NCBI GenBank assembly: GCA_023375785.1
Contig: SZWC01000099.1
Location: 361,304-425,303 of the forward strand
Direction of reading: 5' to 3'
DNA length: 64,000 nt
DNA from: Penium margaritaceum
Taxonomy: Eukaryota; Streptophyta; Zygnematophyceae; Desmidiales; Peniaceae
Below the pieces are notes generated by a model. It had not been told where the DNA came from. It saw only the letters and a program-made list of their open reading frames with translations, and made no database searches. The first letter of the stretch is position 1. Every line of letters begins with the position of its first letter. The translations under genes were made by a program, and so were the position numbers. Shown here piece by piece: positions 37,801 to 46,702 of the stretch.

Positions 37801-39194
37801 CAGATATTTTGGGCATGACCTTGCAGATATAAACAAGGTAGAATACTGGTGGCTCAGGATGGCTATTGTGTGCAATGCCTTGACAAAGTTGGCATGTGCC
37901 GCTGACCATGAGCACAAATATGTCCAAGTGACGTTTACTTCTATTGATCATAACACGAGTCAGCCGTGTTCAGAGTCTCCAATCACAGTGCAGATGTACT
38001 AGGCATGATCTTGCAGGTACAAACAAGGTAGAATATTGGTGGCTCGGTGTGGTTATAGTGCGCAATGCCTTGAAAACGTTGGCATGTGGCACTGACCATG
38101 AGCACTAAGTTTACCAAGTACCTTAAACGACTATGAATCATAACACGAGTCAGCCACGGTCAGAGTTTCCAATCATAGTGCAGGTGTACTAGGCATGATC
38201 TTGCAGGTGCAAACAATGTAGAATACTAGTGGTTCGGTGTGGCTATTGTGCGTAATGCCTTGACAAGATTGGCATGTGCCAATGACCATGACCACAAAGT
38301 TTACAAAGTGACTTTAACTTCTACGAACCATAACAGAAGTCAGCCACGGTCAGAGTGCCCAATCACAGTGCACATCTAGTATGCATGACCTTGGAGGTAT
38401 AAACAAGGTAAAAAACCGGTGTCTTGGCACGGCTATTGTGCGCAATGCCTTGACAAAGTTGGCATGTGCCACTGACCATGACCACAAAGTTTACCAAGTA
38501 CCTTAAACGGCTATGAATCATAACACGAGTAAGCCACGTTCAGACTGTCCATTCACAGTGCAGATATACTGAGCATGACATTGCAGGTATGAACAAGGTA
38601 GAATACTTGTGGCTCGGTGTGGCTACTGTGCCAATGCCTTGACAAAGTTGGCATGTGCCACTGACCATGACCACGAATATATCCAGGTGACTTTTACTTC
38701 TTTTGACCATAACACGTGTCAGCCACGGTCAGATTGTCCAATCACAGTACAGATGCACTAGACATGATTTTGCAGGTTCAAACAATGTAGAATACTGGTG
38801 GCTTGGTGTGCGAATGTGCGCAATGCCTTAACAAAGTTGGCATGTGCCACTGACCATGACCAAAAAGTTTACCAAGTGACTTTAACTTCTACGAATCGTA
38901 ACACGAGTCAGCCACAGTCAGAGTGCCCAATCACAGTTCAAATGTACTAGGCATGACCTTGCAGGTATAAACAAGGTAAAAAACTGGTGGCTTGGCACGG
39001 CTATTGTACGCAATGCATTGACAAAGTTGGCATGTGCCACTTACCATGACCACAAAGTTTACAAAGTACCATAGACGTCTATGAATCATAACACGAGTCA
39101 GCCACGGTCAGACTGTCCAATCACAGTGCAGATATACTAGGCATGACCTTACAGGTATAAACAAGGTAGAATACTGGTGGCTCGGTGTGGCTAT
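28892..39194 (+). repeat. 190-bp satellite, block 5 (about 54 monomers)
   Basis: This is the longest uninterrupted satellite block. C-B-A order dominates (for example from 29230 to 31320), with local disturbances: three B in a row at 32260-32640, a doubled A at 34695/34885, and a doubled B with identical variants at 36810/37000. Two monomers near 32020 and 33530 share a deletion in the ccttgacaaagttggcatg core, part of a duplication with offset 1,494-1,495 bases. No gene is seen. Confidence 0.95.
39190..39194. other. Left target-site duplication of NA2 (gctat)
   Basis: GCTAT here and at 42682-42686 bracket NA2. The restored site reads gtgtggctattgtg, the normal satellite. Confidence 0.92.
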
Positions 39195-39808
39195 TGTCAG
39201 AAGAATGCAGGCAGGAGAGCAGTAGTAGCAGAAGCAAGCAGGGGCATCGGAACAAGCACGAGTCCGGCACCAAAGTGACGTAAGCAAGAGCGGTCTCGAG
39301 GCGTTAGTTGCAGAGCTTGATAGAGGCCGATGTTCAACAGGAGACGAGGCAGAACGGATGTTGAGAGAGAGAGAGCTTAGACAAAAGACGAGTGATGACT
39401 GATTGATGACTGCGCGAAGGAGCGAGAGTGACGGACCAAAGAGTTGAGAGCTGTGAGAGGCTGGGGAAGCCAATAAATGCAAGGTGCGAGTAGAGCAAAG
39501 ACACGGCGGTGAAGCCGCAGAACCAAAGGGAACAGGATGGGCAAAACTGTTCTGGTTGAACTAGGGAGGGAATAAACATCCTCCTTGTATACAACAGAAC
39601 AGGATAAAATGGGTATTAACGGCTTCTTTTCGCTAGTCGCACGCGTGGCGACGTGGTCGCTTGTTAGGGGCGGCTTGACTCTGGTGGAACGGTCAAGACC
39701 GACCAGCCGTTTCCGAGGAGGTTCGGTGTGGGACCTGAACCGGTAACGATAGCTTGGATTTTCCGATGGATGTACGAGAAGGACCTTGTCATAGTCATAT
39801 TTCTGACA
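39195..39808 (-). repeat. 3' LTR of NA2 (614 bp)
   Basis: On the minus strand it starts TGTCAGAAATATGAC at 39808 and ends CATTCTTCTGACA at 39195. Its TATA region reads GTATAC instead of TATATA, so it is altered relative to the right LTR. Confidence 0.92.
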
Positions 39809-39855
39809 GCCCTCCTAAGTCCGGCAAGGCTTAATCCCTGAGTGCCTATAGGGCC

Positions 39856-40689
39856 TCAGTGTCCAAGTGTCGCTGTCTGATGGGGGGGATTAACCACTTG
39901 ACGGAGGGAGAGAATGATCACGTTGCAGAAATTTGGGTTCCACGCTGCTGCCACAAGGGTGTGCCACATTGCTGCGACAGGTGACACTTCGTCGACGATC
40001 ATGTGGTAGATAGTATGGGTGGTGTCACGTAAGCACCTTTTTATGCCGTGGAAGGTTGTCATGTAAGCCATTGGAGGACACCCGGGGTTGTCATACACTC
40101 CTTCCAGAAAGAGGGAGAGCTTATACCCACGGATAAAAGAGTGCTTTGTCTTGATTTGTATGCCACCATACCCGTCGTGGATGTTTTCTCCCAACTGATC
40201 AATAGTGGGAACATATGTCCAGTCGAGGGCTTGTGCTGCCAGAATGATTTGTTGTTGCGGGTGCGTTGCAGTTGCTGGTGTCTGCTCACCAGCGTAGCGC
40301 AACAGGTTCATCCTGCTGAAGATGGAGCTGGGGTTGGCAAAAAAGGGAGAGGGAGGATGGAAGAGAAGTGCTGCAGAAGGTTTGGCGTGAGTGCAGGGCA
40401 CTGACAAGTGCGACCAAGCAGATTGGTTTGCCGAGTAGAAGAGATGATAGAGGATGCTGAGAAGGAGGATGCGGGAGAGTATGAGGATGCTACAGAGGAG
40501 GATGATGCTTGTTGGAGTGAGCGCAGGGGTGGAACCACGTGTGATGAGGATGTTGTAGCGTGGACGCAGGTCGTAGCGAGGCTGGCGTTGTGACCGGGCG
40601 GGTCCGTGTGCCGAGCAAATGATGAGACTGGAGCCATCGGGAGGAGGCAGAGATGACTGATGAACGAGTGGACGCAGGGGCGAAACCAC
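39856..40689 (-). CDS. Cargo ORF of NA2, 277 codons, function unknown
   Basis: The longest open frame in NA2, read in element sense. The first half (to about residue 120) translates repetitive Ser/Pro/His-rich sequence like that in NA1 and probably has no coding meaning. From MNLLRYAGEQTP onward (about 40310 to 39856, roughly 150 residues) composition is protein-like, with several aromatic residues and GVYDNPGCPPMAYMTTFHG-type Pro/Gly turns. I recognise no domain. It is neither integrase, RT nor a zinc-knuckle gag. Options are a captured host gene fragment, a relic gag, or chance. The real start, if any, could be the internal Met near 40312. Confidence 0.35.
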   Translation of the reverse strand: MVSPLRPLVHQSSLPPPDGSSLIICSAHGPARSQRQPRYDLRPRYNILITRGSTPALTPTSIILLCSILILSRILLLSILYHLFYSANQSAWSHLSVPCTHAKPSAALLFHPPSPFFANPSSIFSRMNLLRYAGEQTPATATHPQQQIILAAQALDWTYVPTIDQLGENIHDGYGGIQIKTKHSFIRGYKLSLFLEGVYDNPGCPPMAYMTTFHGIKRCLRDTTHTIYHMIVDEVSPVAAMWHTLVAAAWNPNFCNVIILSLRQVVNPPHQTATLGH

Positions 40690-41580
40690 GTGCGCTGCTC
40701 AAATAGAGGTGGTAGAATGCGGCAAGGGGAAGGCAAGTGCTAAAGCGCCGCGAGAAATCTGCTGCCGGCGTGGGTATAGGCTGCTGTGAAGTGGGCAGCG
40801 AGCTCGTGCAGGTCCTTGTGCTGGCCACAGATGCGCATGATGATCAAGCGGAAGTTGATAAAAGAGGAGTGGACACAGGGGCGGAACCACGTGCGCTGCG
40901 GAAGATTTCGGCGTGGGCGCAGGTCGTCGCGAAGCGGGCGATGCGACCAGGCGGATCCTTGTGCCGAGCGGACGATGCGGAAGCGAGATCCGAGGCAGCT
41001 GAGGGCTCAGTGGGCACAGGGGCGGCACCACGTGTGCGCATGAAGGCTGATGAAGAAGACGGTGCAGACAATGCTGCTGACAAGGAAATTGGGAGGAGTC
41101 AGAAGGAGATGAGGCGAGACGAGCCGTTGATGAAGCTGAAGAGGCGGGCGAAGAGCGACGCGAGGAAGGCAGATGAGGCTGAGGTAAGGAAGAAGGCTGG
41201 AGCGAGGATGATGAGGAGGAATGATAGAAGCAGATGAGGATGAAGATTGACTAATGATGCTCAAGGAGAAAGGGGGAAGCGAGACAAACAGAGGACAGCG
41301 AGATGAGAGGCGGCGTGGTAGTGAGGAAGAGCGATACAACCTCTGTCTCTGCTTTGGGGAGAGTGACGGCTTGTTCCCCAGTTCGCCCTCGGCGGGCAGG
41401 AAGACTGGCGGTGTCCGATATCCTCACAGCTAGAGGAATTTGGGTACTGCAGAGGGAGTTATGCGCCGAGTAGAGATTCTAGTCCGCTGATATCAAGAGA
41501 GTGACGACTTGTTCCCCAGTTGGCTCACAATGGGAGCAAGAAGACTGGTGGTGTCCGATGTCTTGACGGCGGGCGTTGCA
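40530..41580 (-). repeat. Degenerate internal repeats of NA2
   Basis: On the + strand, units around caggggcggaaccacgtgcg recur near 40675, 40875 and 41025, and cggcttgttccccagttcg/acgacttgttccccagttgg recur near 41365 and 41500. These are the reverse complements of the repeat families in NA1. Many shadow ORFs result. Nothing coding is supported here. Confidence 0.7.
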
Positions 41581-42055
41581 CTGCTACTCCTGACGCTGCG
41601 AGAAGGCGGTGCTAGGATGTGGTGCGGTACAACGAGTGTGAAGAGGCTCATGCCGATGGGGCAGATGGTGCAGATGAGGCCGATGAAGGAAACGGAGAAG
41701 GACGGAGGTGCTTGCGAGGTTTACGGGATGAGGGGCAACAGGTAACAAACGGCAAGAAGCTTCCAAGAAGTTGACAGAAGGCGGCAGCTTGGGAGCTGCT
41801 TACATCTGTTGTTTCATGACAAGTCACCAATTGTTTTCCACGGGCGTGGAATGGGTGCAGGGCTTCCGTAGGATGACGAGGCGTTACTTCAGCGCTAAGA
41901 GCACTCCAAGTGGTGCGGCTAATGTCAGCTACTGATGAAGCGGAGAGACGTGAAGTGGCGATGACGGCGGTGGAGGGGTGCAGACTCGAGAAGGGAGAAA
42001 ATGGTGGCGGCAAAGCGATGACTCGGTCATGAGGCACCAGGTGATGTTGCCTGAT

Positions 42056-42067
42056 GCTCTGATACCA
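42056..42067 (-). promoter_or_regulatory. Primer-binding site of NA2 (tRNA-iMet 3' end)
   Basis: The + strand reads GCTCTGATACCA, so the element strand reads TGGTATCAGAGC directly after its 5' LTR. It is identical to the NA1 site. Confidence 0.93.
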
Positions 42068-42681
42068 TGTCTGAAGAATGCAGGCACGAGAGCAGCAGTA
42101 TCAAAAGCAAGCAGATGCATCGGAACAACCACGAGTCCGACACCAAAGTGACGTAAGCAAGAGCGGTCCCGAGGAGTTAGTCGCAGAGCTTGATAGAGGC
42201 CGAGGTTCAAGAGGACACGAGGCAGACCGGATGTTGAGAGAGAGAGAGCTCAGACGAAGGACAAGTGATGACTGGTTGAGGACTGAGCGAAGGAGCGAGT
42301 GTGACGGACCAAAGGGTTGAGAGATGTGAGAGGCTGGTAAAGGCAAGAAATGCGAAGTGCGAGCAGAGCGAAGACAAGGCGGCGAAGCCGTGGAACCAAA
42401 GGGAACAGGATGGGCAGAACTGTTCAGGTTGAACTAGGAAGGAAATAAACATCCTCCGTATATATCGCAGAATAGGATAAAACGGCTATTAACTGCTTCT
42501 TTTTGCTAGCCGCACGCGTGGCGACGTGGTCACTTGTTAGGGACGACTCCATTCTGGTGGAACAGTCAAGACCGACCAGCCGTTGTCGAGGAGGTTCGGT
42601 GCGGGACCTGAACCGGTAACGAGAGCTCTGATTATCCGAGCGATGTATGAGAAGGACCTTGTCGGAGTCATATTTCTGACA
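42068..42681 (-). repeat. 5' LTR of NA2 (614 bp)
   Basis: On the minus strand it starts TGTCAGAAATATGAC at 42681 and ends CTTCAGACA at 42068. A TATA element, TATATAT, is at 42459-42465. From 42294 rightward this LTR also belongs to the segmental duplication whose second copy is 54644-55027. Confidence 0.92.
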
Positions 42682-45616
42682 GCTATTGTGTGCAATGCCT
42701 TGACAAAGTTGGCACGTGCCTCTGACTATGACCACAAATGTATCCAAGTGACTTTTACTTCTATTGATCATAACACGAGTCAGCCACGATCAAAGTGTCC
42801 AATCACAGTGCAGATGTACTAGGCATGATCTTGCAGGTACAAACAAGGCAGAATACCGGTGGCTTGGCACGACTATTGTGCGCAATGCCTTGACAAAGTT
42901 GGCATGTGCCACTAACCATGACCACAAAGTTTACCAAATACATTAAACGGATATGAATCATAACACGAGTCAGCCACGGTCAGAGTGTCCAATCACAATG
43001 CAGATGTACAGGGCATAACCTTGCAGGTATAAACAAGCTAGAATAATGGTGGCTCGGTGTGGCTATTGTGCGCAATGCCTTGACAAAGTTGGCATGTGCC
43101 ACCAACCATGACCACAAATGTATTCAAATGACGTATACTTCTATTGATCATAACACGAGTCAGCCACGGTCAGAGTGTCCAACCATAGTGCAGATGTACT
43201 ATGGATGATCTTGCAGATACAAACAAGGTAGAATACTGGTGGCTCGGTGGGGCTATTGTGCGCAATGCCTTGACAAAGTTGGCATGTGCCACTGACCATG
43301 ACCACAAAGTTTACCAAGTGACTTTAACTTNTACAAACAAGGTAGAATACTGGTGGCTCGGTGGGGCTATTGTGCGCAATGCCTTGACAAAGTTGGCATG
43401 TGCCACTGACCATGACCACAAAGTGTACCAAGTGACTTTAACTTCCACGATTCGTAACACGAGGCAGCCACGGTCAGAATGCCCAATCACAATGCACCTC
43501 TAATATGCATAACCTTGCAGGTATAAACAAGGTAAAAAACCGGTGGCTTGGCTCGGCTATTGTGCGCAATTCCTTGACAAAGTTAACATGTGCCACTGAC
43601 CATGACCACAACTTTTACCAAGTACCTTAAACGGCTATGAATCATAAAACGGGTCAGCCACTGTCAGAGTGTCCGATCACAGTGCAGATAAACTGGGCAT
43701 GACCTTGCAGGTATAAACAAGGTAGAATGTTGGTGGCTTGGTGCGGCTATTGTGCGCAATGCCTTGACAAAGTTGGCATGTGCCATTGACCATGACCACA
43801 AATGTATCAAAGTGACTTTTACTTCTATTGATCATAACACGAGTCCGCCACGGTCAGAGTGTCCAATCACAGTGCAGATGTACTGGGCATGATCTTACAG
43901 GTACAAAAAATGTAGAATACTGGTGGCTAGGTGTGGCTATTGTGCGTGATGCCTTGACAAAGTTGGGATGTGCCACTGATCATAAAAACAGAGTTTACCA
44001 AGTGACTTTAACGTCTACGAATTGTAACACGAGTCAGCCACGGTCAGAGTGCCCAATCACAGTTCATATATACTGGGCATGACCTTGCAGGTATAAACAA
44101 GGCAAAAACGGTAGCTCGGCACGGCTATTGTGCGCAATGCCTTGACAAAGTTGGTATGTGCCACTGATCATGACCACAAAGTTTACCAAGTACCTTAAAC
44201 GGCTATGAATCATAACACGAGTCAGCCATGGTCAGAGTGTCCAATCACAGTGCAGATGTACTGGGCATGACCTTACAGGTACAAACAAGGTAGAATACTA
44301 GTGTCTCGGTGTGGCTATTGTGTGCAATGCCTTGACAAAGTTGGCATGTGCCACTGACCATGACCACAAAAGTCTCCAAGTGACTTTTACTTCTATTGAT
44401 CATAACACGAGTCAGCCACGGTCAGAGTGTCCAATCACAGTGCAGATGTACTAGGCATGATCTTGCAGGTGCAAACAAGGTAGAATACCGGTGGCTTGGC
44501 ATGGCTATTGTGTGCAATGCCTTGACAAAGTTGGCATGTGCCACAGACCATGACCACAAAGTTTACCAAGTGAATTTAACTTCTACGACACGTAACACAA
44601 GTCAGCCATGGTCAGAGTGCCCTATCACAGTGCACATCTAATATGCATGACCTTGCAGGTATAAACAAGGCAAAAAACCGGTGGCTTGGCACAGCTATTG
44701 TGCGCAATGCCTTGACAACGTTGGCATCTGCCACTGACCATGACCACAAAGTTTACCAAGTACCTTAAACGGCTATGAATCATAACACGAGTCAGCCACG
44801 GTCAGAGTGTCCAATCATAGTGTAGATGTACTAGGCATGACCTTGCAAGTATAAACAAGGTAGAATACTATTGGCTCGGTGTCGCTATTTTGCACAATGC
44901 CTTGACAAAGTTGGCACGTGTCACTGACCATGACCACGAATATATCCAAGTGACTTTTACTTCTATTGATCATAACACGAGTCAGCCACGGTCTGAGTGT
45001 CTAGTCACAGTGCAAATGTACTAGGCATGATCTTGCAGGTAGAAACAATATAGAATAGCGGTGGTTCGGTGTGGCTATTGTGCGCAATGCCTTGACAAAG
45101 TTGGCATGTGCCACTGACCATGACCACAAAGCTTACCAAGTGACTTTAACTTCTACGAAACGTAACATGAGTCAGCCACGGTCAGAGTGCCCAATCACGA
45201 TTCAGATGTACTAGGCATGACCTTGCGAGTGTAAACAATGTAAAAAAATGGTGGCTTGGCACAGCTATTGTGCGCAATGCCCTGACAAAGTTGGCATGTG
45301 CCACTGACCATGACCACAAAGTTTACCAAGTACCTTAAACGGATATGAATCATAACACGAGTCAGCCATGATCAGAGTGTCCAATCACAGTGCACGTATA
45401 GTGGGCATTACCTTGCAGGTATAAACAAGGTAGAATACTGGTGGCTTGGTGTGGCTATTGTGCGCAATGCCTTGACAAAGTTGGCATGTGCCACTGACCA
45501 TGCCCACAAATGAATCCAAGTGACGTTTACTTCTATTAATCATAACACGAGTCAGCCACGGTTAGAGTGTCCAATCATAGTGCAGATGTACTAGGCATGA
45601 TCTTGCAGGTGCAAAC
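42682..45616 (+). repeat. 190-bp satellite, block 6, regular C-B-A order
   Basis: Junction types read B, C, B, A, C, B, A, C, B, A, C, B, A, C, B. From 43620 onward this is the cleanest higher-order stretch. A single N at 43331 separates two copies of a 113-bp segment (43218-43330 and 43332-43444), probably an unmerged contig overlap. The block ends inside a B monomer at gtgcaaac, the CopC insertion point. Confidence 0.95.
45612..45616. other. Left target-site duplication of CopC (caaac)
   Basis: CAAAC here and at 51209-51213 bracket CopC. The joined site gtgcaaacaaggtagaatac is the normal monomer, and the duplicated region near 57833 has this site without the element. Confidence 0.9.
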
Positions 45617-45787
45617 AGTTGAAATAGTATGCACCTTGTCCACTGCCTAGCTGGCTAGCTACACAACCAGAAAAGGCATGCACTGCTCTGTGGAGTACGT
45701 CCCCTTGGTCTGTTCTGAGATGGGCCAGGAATGCACTGCCCATAATGGGTATGTCCCCTGTGGCTCATCATAGGAACCATACCTTTT

Positions 45788-45860
45788 TGGCATGGTTGAA
45801 TAGGCACCGGAGTCTCAAACAAGAGATCGCGGGTTCAAACCCCGCGACGGCCACATTTTT
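45788..45860 (+). other. tRNA-like segment with A-box, B-box and T5 run in the CopC 5' LTR
   Basis: TGGCATGGTTGAATAGG resembles a Pol III A box. After a region with TCTC/GAGA pairing comes a T-arm-like hairpin, GCGGGTTCAAACCCCGC, containing the B-box core GGTTCAAACCC, then gacggccaca and TTTTT, a Pol III terminator. The spacing from A box to B box is tRNA-like. A 7-bp acceptor stem and a normal anticodon loop cannot be formed, so it is not a functional tRNA gene. It is conserved in the 3' LTR (50726-50798) and in CopB, though CopB has lost the T5 run. Confidence 0.5.
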
Positions 45861-46021
45861 CTTTGTGGCCAAAACTTGGACAGGAAACTTCTATGAAGCT
45901 TACTAAAAGCCTGGCTTGAGGATGACACTTGGCGGTCTAAGGACGCGCCAAGTAGGATTGTAGGTTGAGGTTGGCTCTAGTGGAGCCACTACAAGCAGAA
46001 GCTTTAGCAAAGCTGTGCAAG

Positions 46022-46028
46022 TATAAAA
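46022..46028 (+). promoter_or_regulatory. TATA box of the CopC 5' LTR
   Basis: TATAAAA in gcaagtataaaagc, about 405 bases into the LTR, at a position equivalent to that in CopA. In the 3' LTR it reads TCTAAAA (50960-50966). CopB keeps TATAAAA. Confidence 0.7.
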
Positions 46029-46272
46029 GCATGTACCTTGCATGCATCCATTTACAGTTATTGCCTTTGAGACTCCTCACAGAGTGTCCAACCAAAGGTA
46101 GACACTAAAGACCAACATGCGGACTTCGTGAGGTTGCAAACCAAACAAACCTAAAGTGTGGATCCCTCGTTCGAGGGTGATATGTTATCTCGGTTGCAAT
46201 GCCAAGAGCGGTTGGTGGCGCCCCATGTCGGGACCCGTTTTCTAGACCGTTGCTATCCGGCGCATTGACAAA

Positions 46273-46287
46273 GGGTTATGGGCCCAC
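46273..46287 (+). promoter_or_regulatory. Primer-binding site of CopC (anticodon arm of tRNA-iMet)
   Basis: GGGTTATGGGCCCAC starts two bases after the LTR and is complementary over 15 bases to the anticodon stem-loop of plant initiator tRNA-Met. It is identical to the CopA site although the two LTRs differ. Confidence 0.88.
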
Positions 46288-46702
46288 ACTGCTGGTTCTA
46301 AGGCACGCTTCCAAGACCGACTAGCGCGTGGTCTTGCAGGGCGCACAGGTACAACAGGGACACAACCATCGGACGGCTCCACCTGCTCAATCGGCTCCAT
46401 CGGCTTCTTCAGGTAGGGTGCACGCACGTGGCAGACTAGGGGACAAGGATCAGCCCTGTCCATGTTGGACAAGACCCTCGAGCCCCAACGGGATTAAGCT
46501 CTACCCCTTTTTAGAAGGTGGTACGACCCCGAGTCCGTTCCCTCACGACAGCACCATTGCCTTAGGCGATCATCGGCTGGAGGGGTATGCAACGGAACCA
46601 ACTGCACCTTTGACAACGGTCGCAGTCAGCAGCCTCATCAGCCTCATCGGCCTCAACGAAGCAGAGTAGCAGCGAAGCAGAGAAGACGAGCAACCGCCAA
46701 AA
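46288..46702 (+). other. CopC untranslated leader
   Basis: This lies between the primer-binding site and the gag start. It ends with three copies of a 9-base unit, AGCCTCATC (46631-46657, last degenerate), and a purine-rich stretch just before the ATG. The frames present are short and without recognisable content. Confidence 0.6.

Larger units (their letters stand above)
39195..42681 (-). mobile_element. NA2: non-autonomous LTR retrotransposon, minus strand (3,487 bp)
   Basis: Two 614-bp LTRs (39195-39808 and 42068-42681) flank 2,259 bp. Orientation comes from the primer-binding site next to the right LTR and the purine-rich tract (GGAGGGC on the minus strand) next to the left one. The perfect 5-bp target duplication gctat is satellite sequence. 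No Copia or Gypsy protein domain is seen. The primer-proximal internal half resembles NA1, including the duplicated caccaccagtcttcctgctc motif and the ~141-bp-type repeats. The distal half carries a separate ORF (39856-40689) not found in NA1. Confidence 0.92.
45617..46270 (+). repeat. 5' LTR of CopC (654 bp)
   Basis: It starts AGTTGAAATAG where the 3' LTR has TGTTGAAATAG, so the terminal T has mutated, and ends GCATTGACA. It holds a TATA box at 46022-46028 and the tRNA-like segment at 45788-45860. It is closely related to the CopB LTR. Confidence 0.94.

Noticed and set aside
28892-39194. CRISPR-like array because of regularly spaced repeats
   Set aside because: Monomers are contiguous and similar over their full length. 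There are no short repeats separated by unique spacers and no cas genes, and the context is eukaryotic.
40408-41237. Plus-strand ORFs in NA2 (61-166 codons)
   Set aside because: They run antisense to the element and translate GC-rich repeats into Arg/Glu/Ala-rich low-complexity peptides.
45788-45860. A functional tRNA gene in the LTR
   Set aside because: The T-arm is convincing, but the acceptor stem and anticodon loop are not. It is kept only as a tRNA-like segment.
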